Assembly: GCA_021820965.1 (NCBI GenBank)
Contig: JAKACZ010000012.1
Span: forward strand, 22,075 to 86,074
DNA from: Bacillota bacterium
Lineage (GTDB): Bacteria > Bacillota > Sulfobacillia > Sulfobacillales > Sulfobacillaceae
Reading direction: 5' to 3'
DNA: 64,000 bases
Both the position numbers and the translations under genes were made by a program. Position 1 is the stretch's first letter. Each line of letters opens with the position of its first letter. The notes beneath the pieces were generated by a model. The model did no database searches. It worked only from the letters and a program-made list of their open reading frames with translations, and was not told the origin of the DNA. Below, piece after piece: positions 1 to 9,639 of this stretch.

Positions 1-95
1 TTTGCCCGGGCGCTCACGTACGGCGAAAGGTATACGGCCACCGCCGCCAGAGCCGCGGCCAGGACCACGGCGGCATTCCACTTGCGGCGTTTCAT
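1..95 (-). CDS. 5' end of an unidentified signal-anchored protein (partial)
   Basis: The window begins inside this gene. Reading leftward from an ATG at 95, 31 codons are visible: a basic start (MKRRKW) followed by an Ala/Val/Leu-rich hydrophobic stretch, which looks like an export signal or single membrane anchor. A purine-rich ribosome binding site (GAAAGAAGGGGG) lies about 7 bases upstream of the ATG. The rest is outside the window, so the function cannot be named. It is transcribed divergently from the DedA gene. Confidence 0.55.
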   Translation of the reverse strand, partial: MKRRKWNAAVVLAAALAAVAVYLSPYVSARA

Positions 96-206
96 CGATG
101 CGCCCCCTTCTTTCCGCCCATAGTTTACCCGCGCTTTAAGATTGTCACTCCGCCCAGCGGCAATTTTTTGGGCCGGCCAACCGTTCTTAGAATAGGTTCT
201 AGCCTA

Positions 207-215
207 TGCTATACT
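207..215 (+). promoter_or_regulatory. Extended -10 promoter of the DedA gene
   Basis: TGC-TATACT (TG at 207-208, hexamer at 210-215) with a weak -35 (TTAGAA, 187-192) 17 bases upstream. The predicted transcription start near 222 lies just before the ribosome binding site at 228-235. It also falls inside the longest possible reading frame, which argues for the shorter TTG-initiated protein. Confidence 0.5.
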
Positions 216-242
216 GAGCACAACAACGGAAGGAGCGCTCCA

Positions 243-866
243 TTGCTCACGATTTTTCAATCGGTCAGCAACCTGATTCACTCCGTCGGTGTCCTTGCCG
301 TTTTCCTGGTGCTCTTCGTGGAGTGTTTTGGCGTTCCTAGTCCCGACGAGATTATTCTTCTCTTCTCCGGTTATTTAATTTCGACGCATCGCTTCAGCTA
401 TCCGCTGGTGATTTTAGCGGCGGTAGCAGGCAGCACGCTGGGCGCCACCGGCGCTTATTTTTTGGCCCGGTTCGGTGGCCGCCGCTTGATGCTGAAGTAC
501 TTTCGCTTCCTATTCCGCACACCAGAGCGCCTCAATTACTGGGAGGACTACTTCGCCCGACGCGGAGACATTATTGTGCTCGTGGGCCGCATCATTTCCG
601 GCGTCCGCGCCGTCATTTCTTACCCGGCGGGCCTGTTTGAAATGCCCTATTGGCGGTTCTTGCTATACACCGTGGCAGGCTCGTTGATTTGGGCTTTGCT
701 TGCGGTCACCGTGGGATACATCTTAGGGCCCCACGTCATACGCGCCCTCAACGCCAGCAAACACTATGAACTCCCGATTGTCATCGGGGTGATTCTGTTG
801 GTCGTTCTGTGGTACCTATGGGATCGGCGCAAAAAACAGCGGCGCAGTCAGTCGCCGCTACTCTAA
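243..866 (+). CDS. DedA/SNARE-associated family membrane protein
   Basis: A 207-residue polytopic inner-membrane protein of the DedA (VTT) family, whose members act as lipid scramblases or flippases or support proton-motive-force homeostasis. The sequence shows the family signature: an N-terminal hydrophobic stretch, a re-entrant region with VPSPDE, the GAxxGYFLARFGGRR-type motif, then GRIISGVRAVISYPAG, and two more C-terminal membrane segments ending in a basic tail (DRRKKQRR). The start chosen is TTG at 243, because GGAAGGAG ends 7 bases before it and the promoter lies between 187 and 215. An upstream in-frame ATG at 168 would precede the promoter. It converges on dapF. The transported substrate is not evident. 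Confidence 0.85.
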   Translation: MLTIFQSVSNLIHSVGVLAVFLVLFVECFGVPSPDEIILLFSGYLISTHRFSYPLVILAAVAGSTLGATGAYFLARFGGRRLMLKYFRFLFRTPERLNYWEDYFARRGDIIVLVGRIISGVRAVISYPAGLFEMPYWRFLLYTVAGSLIWALLAVTVGYILGPHVIRALNASKHYELPIVIGVILLVVLWYLWDRRKKQRRSQSPLL

Positions 867-916
867 CACTGCGCGCACCTAGCCCCCATTCCTCTTCGTT
901 TAGCCGAAGGCAAAAG

Positions 917-944
917 ACGAGTCAGGCGCTCGTTTGGCGTTTTT
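917..944 (+). terminator. Possible terminator after the DedA gene
   Basis: A short stem (ACGAG at 917-921, CTCGT at 929-933) is followed by TTGGCGTTTTT. The stem is only 5 bp, so this is a weak candidate. It sits in the convergent gap between DedA and dapF. Confidence 0.3.
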
Positions 945-1012
945 GCCGGGTATTCTCTAGCGTCAACACTCGTAGCGTCGCCCGGATGAAATAGGTTAGG
1001 TGCTGAGAGAGT

Positions 1013-1873
1013 TTATACGGGCGGCCACTCATAGACCCCGCTAAACACTTCCGCGGCAGGCCCGGTCAGGAATACCGGGTCTTTATCGCCCCCGCCCCAC
1101 TCAACATCCATCGTGCCACCCGGTACATCTACCGTGAGGGGCGTGGCCGCGCGCCCCAAACGAATGACGCAGGCCGCCGAGGCCGCGACACCGGTGCCGC
1201 AGGCCAGCGTCAGTCCTGCGCCCCGTTCCCAGTGCCGCATCACCAAGTGATGAGGGTCGGCAATCTGAACCGAGTGTACGTTAATCCGCTTCGGGAACCA
1301 TGGATGATGCTCCAATTCCGGGCCAATCCGGGCCATGGTCGCTGGGTCCCAACGGTCGCCGATGATGATTAAATGCGGGTTGCCCATCGACACCACACTG
1401 GCACGAAGGCTGCCCGTATCCAACGGAAGCTCCTGATCAAGAAAGGGCCGGTCACCCCACCCCGCCAGGCCGGAAGCGGCGCCGGCGAATCGAGGGGCGC
1501 CCATGTTCACCCGGATGCGCACGGCGCGACCGCCTACCGTTTCAACCACCTCAGGATATAGAATCCCCGCATCGGTCTCGATTGCCTGCTGAGGACCGGC
1601 CACCCCGCGATCGTATAACCATTTCGAGAGCGCTCGAAGACCGTTTCCGCACATTTCGGAGCGGCTGCCGTCGGCGTTGTAAATCACCATCCGAGCGTCG
1701 GCGCGGTGTGACAACCCGATGGTAATAATACCGTCAGATCCCACTCCGAAATGCCGATCGGAAATACCTTTAGCCAACGACGGCCAGTCGATCGCTTGTT
1801 CTTCGCGTCCACGGATATCAAAATAGAGATAGTCGTTGCCAAGTCCGTGGAGCTTCCAAAATTCCCATCTCAC
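1013..1873 (-). CDS. dapF: Diaminopimelate epimerase
   Basis: Converts LL- to meso-diaminopimelate in the lysine and peptidoglycan precursor pathway (cytosolic, cofactor-free two-base mechanism). The 286-residue length is typical. Both catalytic-cysteine motifs are present: NADGSRSEMCGNG in the first half and LACGTGVAASA near the C-terminus. The N-terminus WKLHGLGNDYLYFD matches the family start. The start is GTG at 1873, with GGAGG about 9 bases upstream. It lies 17 bp downstream of the Ca2+-ATPase gene on the same strand, so the two probably share a transcript, although they are not related in function. Confidence 0.95.
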   Translation of the reverse strand: MRWEFWKLHGLGNDYLYFDIRGREEQAIDWPSLAKGISDRHFGVGSDGIITIGLSHRADARMVIYNADGSRSEMCGNGLRALSKWLYDRGVAGPQQAIETDAGILYPEVVETVGGRAVRIRVNMGAPRFAGAASGLAGWGDRPFLDQELPLDTGSLRASVVSMGNPHLIIIGDRWDPATMARIGPELEHHPWFPKRINVHSVQIADPHHLVMRHWERGAGLTLACGTGVAASAACVIRLGRAATPLTVDVPGGTMDVEWGGGDKDPVFLTGPAAEVFSGVYEWPPV

Positions 1874-1890
1874 CGGTTGATTCCTCCAGC

Positions 1891-4590
1891 CTAGCGCGTC
1901 AATGCGCGGGCCGAGCGCCGAAGCGGACGCAGGGCCAAGTCGCGAAATGCCGCCAAGAATTGTATGAACCCCGATGCCGTGACCACGATGACCCAGTCGC
2001 TCCAGTTAAGCGGGTCGGTTTTAAACAACTGCCCCAGCCACGGCACGTAAATGACGGATACCAGCATCGCCACCGACAACATCACCGCCATGACCGCCCA
2101 CGGGTTAGAGAGTAGGCCGACCTCGAGGAAGCTCCGGTCTTCCGCTCTGGCATCAAACACATGAAACAATTGACTTAAAATCAGCGTCGCTAACGCCATG
2201 CTGCGCGCCTCACGCAGTCCGAGACTCCACGGACCCAGACTCAACGCGAACACCGCCAGCGTACTTACCCCTATTAAGATACCCCGAAATGCAATCTTCG
2301 TCCCTAGGCCACGCGCGAAAATACTTTCACCGGGGGGCCGCGGTCGCCGATCCATCACGCCCGGAGCGGGCGGATCAATGCCCAGCGCCATCGCTGGCAG
2401 GCCATCGGTTACGAGATTGACGAACAAAATCTGAATCGGCAAAAGTGGCAACGGCAAGCCCATAAATGCCGCCAAAAACATCACCAGCACTTCGCCGACA
2501 TTGCAGGACAACAGGTAGCGGATGAATTTGCGGATATTGTCATAAATCGCCCGCCCCTCACGAATCGCCCGCACAATGGTGGCAAAGTTATCGTCCGTCA
2601 AAATCATCGCGGACGCCTCTTTGGTCACATCGGTCCCGGTCATTCCCATAGCGACACCAATGTCCGCCTCTTTGACGGCGGGCGCATCGTTGACACCGTC
2701 TCCCGTCATCGCCACCACCTGCCCGCGCGCCTTCCAGGCCCGCACGACCCGAAGCTTATGGGGCGGAGAGACCCGCGCATAGACGCGAATGCGATCGACT
2801 CGCCGGGAGAATTCCTCATCGTCCAGCCGGTCTAGCTCACGGCCGGTGACAATCTCATCGCCCGGACCCAGCATCCCCAGTGTCCGCGCTACCGCCCGCG
2901 CCGTATTGGGATGGTCCCCGGTAATCATCACGGTGCGAACGCCGGCGCGGTGGGCCTGCCGCACCGCCTCAATCGCCTCGGGCCGGGGCGGGTCAATCAT
3001 GCCGGTTAATCCTAACACCGTCAGCCCCTTTTCCCAGACGTCGGGATCCTCCGACGCTCTGGCCGGCCGGTAGGCCACCAACAGCACCCGTAGTGCATCC
3101 TCGGTCATGGCGTCATTAGCCATCATCACCGCGCGCCGCTTGATATCGTCAAGCGGTACCACGGCGCCATCCCATTCAATAGAGCGACAACGGGGAAGCA
3201 GCACGTCCGGAGCTCCTTTCACATAGATCGCCGCACCCCGTTCCGCCTGAACCATCACCGCCATCCGCTGCCGCTCGGACTCGAAGGGAATTTCTCCAAT
3301 TCTGACGTACTCCGCCGACAACGCGGAGGGCCTCACACCACATTCGAGCCCGCAACGGAGTAAAGCCACTTCCGTCGGATCACCCTTTCCTGCCTGGTCC
3401 AGAGGTCCCTTGGCCGCCTCTGCAATTTGGGCATTATTGCACAAGATCGCCCCCCGGATTACATGCGCCAAGGTGCGGGCCGTCTTTTCCGGCAGCCGCG
3501 CGCCCTCCTCAACAAAGCCGCGGCCGTTGACGTCTTGCGTCAGACGGTGACCCCCTGTCCATATATCCGTGACCGTCATTTGATTGCGGGTCAAAGTCCC
3601 TGTCTTATCCGAGCAAATTACCGTTGTACACCCCAGCGTCTCCACTGCGGGAAGCCGGCGCACTATGGCGTGGGCACGAATCATCCGTTGTACCCCCAGG
3701 GCCAGCGCAATCGTAACGATGGCGGGAAGACCCTCCGGAATGGCCGCCACCGCCAAACTCACCCCGGTCAGAAACATCTGGTAGAGCGGCTCGCCCCGTA
3801 CCAATCCCGTCACCACCACAATGCCGACAATCAGTAGTGATAGCAGCACCAGCACCTTGCCCAGTTGTTGCAGACGGCGCTGCAACGGCGTCAGATCTTC
3901 GACCGCCTCCCGCATAAGGTGCGCGATCGTACCCATCTCCGTGGCCATGCCCGTCGCCACGACCACCGCCCGGGCCCTTCCCCGCGCCACCGTGGTTCCC
4001 ATAAAAACCAGGTTGGTGCGCTCCGCCAAGGGTGTCTCGGGCTCGGGAATGTCCGCCACGGTTTTTTTCACCGCTGTCGACTCACCCGTTAGTGCTGCTT
4101 CTTCCGTCTCCAACCCAATTTGAGAAAGGATCCGCGCATCAGCGGGCACCCGATCCCCGGCTTCTAACTGCAGCACGTCGCCAGGAACTAGGTTCCGCGC
4201 CAAGATTTCCTCAAGCGAGCCGTCGCGAATCACGTGAGCCTCCGGAGCCGTCAGAGCGCGCAGCGTTTCCACAGACTTTTCCGCGCGGTATTCCTGCATA
4301 AACCCCAACACCGCATTCATCATCACAATGGCGACAATTGTAATGCCGTCGCCGGTCTCACCCAATAGGAAGGAAATAGCGGTGGCCAAGAGCAGCACCA
4401 ACACCATGAAATCTTTGAACTGAGCGATAAAGAGTGATAGCGGCGACGATTTCTGCGCTTCTTGGAGCGCATTGGGGCCAATCTCTTGAAGGCGCCGTGC
4501 CGCTTCCTGCGCGGTCAAGCCGTGGTCGCGATCGGAACGTAGCTGGAGCAGTGCTTCCTCTTGTCGCAAGGTGTGCCATAGGGCGGCCAA
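1891..4590 (-). CDS. Calcium-transporting P-type ATPase (PMR1/SERCA type)
   Basis: An 899-residue P2A-type ATPase that exports Ca2+ across the membrane at the cost of ATP. In order it has a cation-ATPase N-domain ([13 protein letters not shown]), the A-domain TGES loop, the M4 motif PEGLP, the phosphorylation site CSDKTGTLT (Asp near residue 328), the hinge [10 protein letters not shown] and the M6 motif NLVTDGLPA. The PEGLP and NLVTDG motifs supply the Ca2+ ligands known in this subfamily. TTG at 4590 is preferred as the start: AGGAGGGG lies about 7 bases upstream and the resulting N-terminus matches the family. An in-frame ATG at 4611 overlaps that ribosome binding site. Mn2+ is also possible as a substrate. 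Confidence 0.92.
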   Translation of the reverse strand: MAALWHTLRQEEALLQLRSDRDHGLTAQEAARRLQEIGPNALQEAQKSSPLSLFIAQFKDFMVLVLLLATAISFLLGETGDGITIVAIVMMNAVLGFMQEYRAEKSVETLRALTAPEAHVIRDGSLEEILARNLVPGDVLQLEAGDRVPADARILSQIGLETEEAALTGESTAVKKTVADIPEPETPLAERTNLVFMGTTVARGRARAVVVATGMATEMGTIAHLMREAVEDLTPLQRRLQQLGKVLVLLSLLIVGIVVVTGLVRGEPLYQMFLTGVSLAVAAIPEGLPAIVTIALALGVQRMIRAHAIVRRLPAVETLGCTTVICSDKTGTLTRNQMTVTDIWTGGHRLTQDVNGRGFVEEGARLPEKTARTLAHVIRGAILCNNAQIAEAAKGPLDQAGKGDPTEVALLRCGLECGVRPSALSAEYVRIGEIPFESERQRMAVMVQAERGAAIYVKGAPDVLLPRCRSIEWDGAVVPLDDIKRRAVMMANDAMTEDALRVLLVAYRPARASEDPDVWEKGLTVLGLTGMIDPPRPEAIEAVRQAHRAGVRTVMITGDHPNTARAVARTLGMLGPGDEIVTGRELDRLDDEEFSRRVDRIRVYARVSPPHKLRVVRAWKARGQVVAMTGDGVNDAPAVKEADIGVAMGMTGTDVTKEASAMILTDDNFATIVRAIREGRAIYDNIRKFIRYLLSCNVGEVLVMFLAAFMGLPLPLLPIQILFVNLVTDGLPAMALGIDPPAPGVMDRRPRPPGESIFARGLGTKIAFRGILIGVSTLAVFALSLGPWSLGLREARSMALATLILSQLFHVFDARAEDRSFLEVGLLSNPWAVMAVMLSVAMLVSVIYVPWLGQLFKTDPLNWSDWVIVVTASGFIQFLAAFRDLALRPLRRSARALTR

Positions 4591-5025
4591 CAGAAATCCC
4601 CTCCTGTCCATCCTCGCCACTAAGGTATGTCCCCAGGGCGTGGGACAGAACCGGCGAGGATCGACCAATGACGTGGCGGGGATGGGATGGGGGACGGGAA
4701 GTCCTTTGGGCGCACCAGCAGTTACCACGCCACCTCTTTAGGTGGTTGCCGTTATGGCGGAACAGCCGTGTGGCCCGAACCACCGGCCCCGGCCGGGATG
4801 TGCCTTTATGGACACCGGGAACGAGCTCAGCCGTTCAATCCAGACAAACTGCCCGTTCAGATCCTTCAGCTAGCGCATGCACGCCCGGTATACTCGGTCA
4901 CGGGGCAAAGCGAAGTCCGCCTGCCATTCGGTGCGCTGCAGCGCCGGCTGCATGCAAGGGCATGGCCGATCAGCTCAGCTAGGCAGGGGTCACGGCCGCA
5001 TTTCCGCCCCACCCGCGGCCGGAAG
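4591..5025. other. Intergenic stretch upstream of the Ca2+-ATPase
   Basis: About 430 bases lie between the C39-like peptidase and the ATPase gene, both on the minus strand. A perfect small hairpin (CCACCT at 4730-4735, AGGTGG at 4740-4745, loop CTTT) is the only structure that stands out. The reading frames here on the plus strand show no family motif and no ribosome binding site. A promoter for the ATPase is expected here but none is clear. Confidence 0.4.
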
Positions 5026-5859
5026 CTAACGCCCGCCCGACCCAGCTCTCACGGTGATGGCCTGCTTGCCCAGTTGGCGCCACGATTGCAAGAAGGGTGC
5101 TTCCGCGACAGGTTCGGCTGCCTGGCCGTTCAACGGGTTGTTGATGTAAAGAACACCGGGGGCGTACCCCACGATCAGCACCGCATGTTCCAACGGTGTC
5201 GCCCGGACCGGCCCTTCCGGGCTTTGCCAGGTGACCCAGTCCGTCGTGGGATGAAAGGTGGTGGTGGTCCAGACTTCGACCGGGATGCCTGTCGCCACAT
5301 GACGGAGTACGACGGAAAATGCGGATCCGGTCAAATCCTCCGCACGACCTGGCAGCAAGCGGTTTAAAAATCGTACCATGGGGCCATGGTAGATGCCGTA
5401 TCCGTATCCCGCTCGATAGACGCTACCAACAAATCCCACATTGGGATTGCCCCAGAATGCTACATGGTGAACCGTTTGGCCGTCTGCATTGGTAGTCGTG
5501 GACAACCGCAGCGGGGTGGGGTCCTTGGGCATCTCCGCCGCAAGCGTCATCTTGCTCATTGGATGGCCCACCGCCGCCATCAGCATGGTGAGGCTGGTCA
5601 CCTCGCATCCATTGGGCAGTTGCGGGTACTGATCGAGAGCGGGCACGTGTATGAGGTAGCGTGTCGGTAGCGGTCGGGTAACCTTAACCTTTCGCCGCGG
5701 ATCACCGGTCCCGCTTTTGGATCGCGCGGACAGTGTGGAATGTGTAACCGCCGGGGCCGCCATGAAATGCCGACTTTCCGCATATACGCCGGCGATGGCG
5801 GCAAGAAGCAAAAGGAAACCCCAAAAGCGTCCGCGCGCGCGCGCCCGCTGCCGCGCCAT
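5026..5859 (-). CDS. Secreted or membrane-anchored C39-like cysteine peptidase family protein
   Basis: A 277-residue protein with a basic N-terminus, one hydrophobic signal/anchor (FWGFLLLLAAIAGVYA) and a peptidase-C39-like (C39_2) papain-fold domain outside the cell. Candidate catalytic residues are Cys85 in NGCEVTSL, the His in EHAVLIVGY and the Asn of INNPLNG. These fit the Cys-His-Asn/Asp order of the family. The ATG at 5859 starts one base after the asnB stop (TGAGATG), with GAGAGGGGG upstream inside asnB, so translation is probably coupled. The substrate is unknown. Related Firmicute proteins (YvpB-like) are uncharacterised. The first 24 codons of the longer frame overlap asnB and were rejected. 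Confidence 0.8.
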   Translation of the reverse strand: MARQRARARGRFWGFLLLLAAIAGVYAESRHFMAAPAVTHSTLSARSKSGTGDPRRKVKVTRPLPTRYLIHVPALDQYPQLPNGCEVTSLTMLMAAVGHPMSKMTLAAEMPKDPTPLRLSTTTNADGQTVHHVAFWGNPNVGFVGSVYRAGYGYGIYHGPMVRFLNRLLPGRAEDLTGSAFSVVLRHVATGIPVEVWTTTTFHPTTDWVTWQSPEGPVRATPLEHAVLIVGYAPGVLYINNPLNGQAAEPVAEAPFLQSWRQLGKQAITVRAGSGGR

Positions 5860-5860
5860 C

Positions 5861-7738
5861 TCAGATATGCCCCCTCTCGGACCCCGACACCACCGCCGCA
5901 GGCTCTGCAACCCGGCGATGCCATAAGGCAAACACCAAAAGCGTCCAAATCTTGCGGTCCTGGTTGAACATCGTGTGCTCCGGTGCGTTCAACAACGATT
6001 GTACCGCACGGGGTTCATAGTACGGGGTATTTTCTGCAACCAACAAGTCGCGGGCAAAATCGTAAAGCTCACGTTTGAGCCAATGGCGAATGGGAATGGG
6101 AAACCCCAGTTTGGGCCGTCGCGCCACCTGCGCCGGTAAAATCTGCGCCATCGCTTGGCGCAACGCCAGTTTAGTGGTCCCCTGGCCCACCTTCATCCGG
6201 GCGGGAATAGTTGCAGCCAGTTCAAACACCGCCAGGTCCAAAAAGGGGACACGGAGTTCCAGCGAATGGGCCATGGACATTTTGTCGGCCTTCATGAGAA
6301 TATCGCCAGGCAGCCAGGTGTAGCCGTCCAAGGTCTGCATCTGGGCAATGGGATCCAGGTCCCGGGCTGCTTCGAAAAAGGGTCGGGTCACTGCCCAGTA
6401 CGGCTCGCGGGCACTTTCCGGCACCCACGGAGCCAGTTCCGCCTTCTCATTTTCCATAAAGATTTTCGCGTTGCCCACGTACCGTTCCTCCAGTGGCTGC
6501 GATCCGCGCATCAAATAACCGCGGCCTTTAAGCTGGGGGGGAAGATTGACGGCCGCCCGCCCTAGCGCCCGCCGGATCCCCCCGGGCAAGTACTCAAAGG
6601 GCCGCAGGGCCGCGGGTTCGGCGTAGATGGGATACCCGGCGAAGAGCTCGTCCGCCCCCTCCCCCGACAGCACGACCGTTACGTGACGGCGGGCTTCCCG
6701 CGCCAGAAAATATAACGCTGGCGCGCTGGGATCGGCTACAGGATCCTCTTGGGCGGCAATAATGTCTTCTAAATTGTCCCGGTATTCCTCCGCGGTGATG
6801 CGCACTTCATGGTGGCGGGTATTCAAGAGACGCGCCGTTTCGCGCGCGGGCGCTAATTCATCCACCTCACCATGGTGTTCTCCAAATCCAATGCTGAAGG
6901 TATCCAGGGTCTGATGCTGGCGTAAAAACGCTGCCACCGCGCTGGAATCGATGCCGCTCGACAGGTAGGCGCCGAGTGGCACATCGCTCATCCGATGGCG
7001 TTGCACCGACTCCTCTAAAACTGCGTAAATGGCCTCTTGGAGGTCGCTCTGGGATATGTCCTCCCTCGGCTTAAACGCGAGATCCCAGTAGCGAGTCAAT
7101 TCAACGTGATGTCCGCGCCAGGTGAGATAGTGGGCGGGGGGCAGCTTGAATACTCCGGCAAACATCGTATACGGATCAGGCACGTATTGAAAGGTTAGAT
7201 AATGCCAAAACGACGTCGGATTGACCTCGGCAACGATTTGGCCGGACGCCAAAAGGCCTCGGATATCGGATGCGAAATAAAGTCCTTGGCCACACACCAT
7301 ATAGTAAAGCGGTTTGATCCCAAAGTGGTCGCGCATAAGGTGCATCGTTCCGGTTCGCCGGTCGAGTACCGCCAGGGCAAACATTCCCCGAAGCTTTTGG
7401 GCCAACGCATCGATGCCTCCCTCCTCATAGAGGTGCGGCACCACTTCGGCATCGGACTGGGAACGAAACACATGCCCCTTGGCGGACAGCTCTTGGCGCA
7501 GCGCACGATAGTTATAGATTTCTCCGTTGACGACCGCGACCACCCGGTCGTCCTCTCCACTCATGGGCTGGTGTCCGCCGGCAATATCAACGATGGACAA
7601 CCGCCGAAACCCAAGTCCCTCAGAGCCAAAATATGCCACGCCGCGATCATCCGGACCACGGTGCAACATGGCATCGACCATACGGTCGAGCCCCGACCGG
7701 TCAAATTGTTGGCCAGAGAAACCGGCGATCCCGCACAT
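5861..7738 (-). CDS. asnB: Asparagine synthetase (glutamine-hydrolysing)
   Basis: A 625-residue two-domain enzyme that makes asparagine from aspartate, glutamine and ATP. The start at 7738 gives MCGIAGFSG with the N-terminal nucleophile Cys2 of class-II glutamine amidotransferases. GGGAGGGG is 8 bases upstream. HRGPDDRG and NGEIYNYRALR are glutaminase motifs. The synthetase domain has the ATP-binding loop SSGIDSSAVAAFL and GEGADELFAGYP. It is followed directly by the C39-like peptidase gene. Members of this family also amidate cell-wall or peptide substrates, so free asparagine synthesis is the default but not the only reading. Confidence 0.92.
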   Translation of the reverse strand: MCGIAGFSGQQFDRSGLDRMVDAMLHRGPDDRGVAYFGSEGLGFRRLSIVDIAGGHQPMSGEDDRVVAVVNGEIYNYRALRQELSAKGHVFRSQSDAEVVPHLYEEGGIDALAQKLRGMFALAVLDRRTGTMHLMRDHFGIKPLYYMVCGQGLYFASDIRGLLASGQIVAEVNPTSFWHYLTFQYVPDPYTMFAGVFKLPPAHYLTWRGHHVELTRYWDLAFKPREDISQSDLQEAIYAVLEESVQRHRMSDVPLGAYLSSGIDSSAVAAFLRQHQTLDTFSIGFGEHHGEVDELAPARETARLLNTRHHEVRITAEEYRDNLEDIIAAQEDPVADPSAPALYFLAREARRHVTVVLSGEGADELFAGYPIYAEPAALRPFEYLPGGIRRALGRAAVNLPPQLKGRGYLMRGSQPLEERYVGNAKIFMENEKAELAPWVPESAREPYWAVTRPFFEAARDLDPIAQMQTLDGYTWLPGDILMKADKMSMAHSLELRVPFLDLAVFELAATIPARMKVGQGTTKLALRQAMAQILPAQVARRPKLGFPIPIRHWLKRELYDFARDLLVAENTPYYEPRAVQSLLNAPEHTMFNQDRKIWTLLVFALWHRRVAEPAAVVSGSERGHI

Positions 7739-8125
7739 CCTATACACCCCTCCCATGGAAAAGACGAATCACCGACGGGAAGATTACCGCCGGATGGAGT
7801 CCCTTTGGTCGCGGTGGCTCTCGCGTTCTTAAGGGTATCCGCATTTCGTCATGGATAGACCGGCGTTCGGCGTGATCCTCGTACGGAAACCAAATCGCAT
7901 ATTGTGATTGAACCGAATGCGACAAAATGGCCAAGCTCAATCGCAACCCTGTTGCTAGTGGGTTCTGGTGGCCGGGCGGCGTGACCATCGCGTACCCCAG
8001 CAGGAGTTTTCTAGTAAGTGTGCCACAAAACACCCACTCCGTTGCGGAACAAGCGTGGAGTTTTCTTGTGTGGCGCATCAAAATTTCAATTTGGCGTGAC
8101 CGATGATTCCCCCCGTGAGGCAATT
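7739..8125. other. asnB upstream region with a repeat-like end
   Basis: No gene is supported here. The segment 7999-8025 (beginning AGCAGGAGTTTTCTAG and ending GTGCCA) closely resembles the left end of the inverted-repeat element at 33592-33829. A shorter similar piece in the same direction (GGAGTTTTCTTGTGTGGC) follows near 8054. The rest is the probable leader and promoter region of asnB. No T-box consensus (GGTGGNACCGCG) is present on the minus strand. Confidence 0.4.
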
Positions 8126-8596
8126 TCAGATATTTTTGGCTCGTGAACGGGCAATTCGAACGGCGTTCAACTGGGGAATGTACATCACGGCAAAGCCAAT
8201 AATGATTGAACCCAGCAGAGTGGTGCCCTTTAATTGATTCCAAAACGAACGATAAACGTAGAGCGCGACGGGAACGTAAATAGAGCCCGCGGTTACGACC
8301 CCGGGAGAGTACTCTCCCGACCATAAGGTTAAGATGGCATGCAGTAGAAAATTGGCAAAGATCCACGACGCAGTGGATACTCCCAACATCAGCGCCCAAG
8401 GTTTATGGATCGTGTCAGCCAAGAACACAGAAATAAGAACATATAACATGAAGAGCGCATTTCCCAAAACAAATAGTGGCACGGTAAAGCGGTCGGTGAA
8501 GAGCCACGAATATTTCTTGGTCCAGGGAATGAACCTCGGTGCCTCTTCCACAATGTGGACCGCATAGGCAACAGGGACAAGCCATAGAGCGGGCAT
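8126..8596 (-). CDS. HXXEE-domain membrane protein
   Basis: A 156-residue protein with four or five hydrophobic segments. Its first segment carries the defining motif HIVEE (PVAYAVHIVEEAPRF). The family (HXXEE, DUF) is uncharacterised; the conserved His/Glu could bind a metal, but this is only inference. The start at 8596 is set by GGAGGGG 6 bases upstream; the longer frame starting at 8620 lacks such a site. It is a single gene with no clear operon partner. Confidence 0.75.
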   Translation of the reverse strand: MPALWLVPVAYAVHIVEEAPRFIPWTKKYSWLFTDRFTVPLFVLGNALFMLYVLISVFLADTIHKPWALMLGVSTASWIFANFLLHAILTLWSGEYSPGVVTAGSIYVPVALYVYRSFWNQLKGTTLLGSIIIGFAVMYIPQLNAVRIARSRAKNI

Positions 8597-9237
8597 TGCT
8601 ATCCCCTCCATCTTAGACAAATTGGGGCGAGAAAGCCGCGTTTCCTTCCCCAGTGCTCACCGGGGGGCCGGACGCATTGCCGCCACCCATCTTGGTGTTG
8701 GAGTCGGTGGCACGCTCAATGGGCGGCTTCTATAAGAAGACTTCGCTCGTCGCCACCCGGAACCGCCCGTCTGCTCGGGTCGTGCCTAGGCACCGGCCTT
8801 TATGCCCCATGACTTTCGCGCCAGAACGACCCCCCGGAAAGTCCGATACGTGGCGGTTCACCAAGCCGTGTTTGTCGGTGCCGCACATTCGCCAGGTACC
8901 CCGGCCCTTCGCGGTCCACACCCCCACTGACCCAGGCAGGGCGGTGACGACCGTGCTGTGCTTTCGCCGACGCAGAGAACATCGGCTTGGTACTCCCTGA
9001 CGAAACCCGTGGATCCGCTGCATCTCCGTCCACGCTCCTCCCAGTCCGCCCTTTAACCATCAGTCCCGTAGCAGGGCACTGGCTCCCAAACCCATGACAA
9101 ACTAAGTTACCTCAACACTGATGCGCGCGGCCCGTTTTTCGGGAGCGGCCCTGCATGGTCGCGCTACTACCCAAAACGAAGGTGGCAGGATCACCTTCTT
9201 TCGCTTTGGGCACGGCATGGGGGAACTATCAAACCGG
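8597..9237. other. Gene-poor stretch, possibly a decayed reading frame
   Basis: A minus-strand frame is open from about 9023 to 8730 (with motif-like text such as NRHVSDFPGG and TTRADGRFRVAT). It has no ribosome binding site and no recognised domain. Overlapping frames are open on both strands, as expected for GC-rich DNA. It may be a degenerate transposase, but the family cannot be named. Confidence 0.25.
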
Positions 9238-9639
9238 TCATACCCGGCCAATGATCATCGATTCGTCACCGCCGAAGATCCGCCGCCTTTTCCATGGAGG
9301 CGGAGTAGCCACAAGTAGCCAGGCCCGGAGCTTCCAATGTGGTATAAGAAACCAAGGCTCCAATAACGTCCACTGGTCGCCGTAAACCCAGGACGGCGTC
9401 GGCAGGCTGCCGCGCACGGTTAGAAATTCGACGGTTGCCGCAAGAAAGCAAGCCCACCGATGCTGCTCATGATCCTCTGCGTCCCGGATCGGGGTCCTGA
9501 CCATCCGCATCCGCAAAGACGCGTCCGGTGCCCGTCTCCAGTCATCTAGAAAGTCGCCCAGCACAACCTGAGGTGACACTCCACCCCTTATCACCTGCTC
9601 CCAGGCGTCTGCCAGCGGCAGCGGTACATAGATACTCAT
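9238..9639 (-). CDS. Hypothetical protein coupled to a nucleotidyltransferase-like gene
   Basis: A 133-residue acidic/aromatic protein without signal or membrane segments. It begins MSIYVPLPLADAWEQVI and is rich in Trp and Arg in its second half. No domain is recognised. Its ATG overlaps the stop of the upstream gene by 4 bases (ATGA at 9636-9639), so the pair is translationally coupled. That arrangement is typical of toxin-antitoxin or similar two-protein modules. Function unknown. Confidence 0.6.
   Translation of the reverse strand: MSIYVPLPLADAWEQVIRGGVSPQVVLGDFLDDWRRAPDASLRMRMVRTPIRDAEDHEQHRWACFLAATVEFLTVRGSLPTPSWVYGDQWTLLEPWFLIPHWKLRAWLLVATPPPWKRRRIFGGDESMIIGRV

Noticed and set aside
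4434..5367. Two long plus-strand frames (182 and 226 codons) across the asnB-ATPase spacer
   Set aside because: They overlap the coding parts of minus-strand genes with strong family matches, lack start signals and encode Arg/Pro-rich text typical of shadow frames.
7739..7900. T-box riboswitch upstream of asnB
   Set aside because: The similar-looking GGTCGCGGTGG is on the wrong strand and does not match the GGTGGNACCGCG antiterminator consensus.
8653..9060. Overlapping frames that might be a transposase
   Set aside because: No recognised motif or start signal; listed only as a possible decayed frame.
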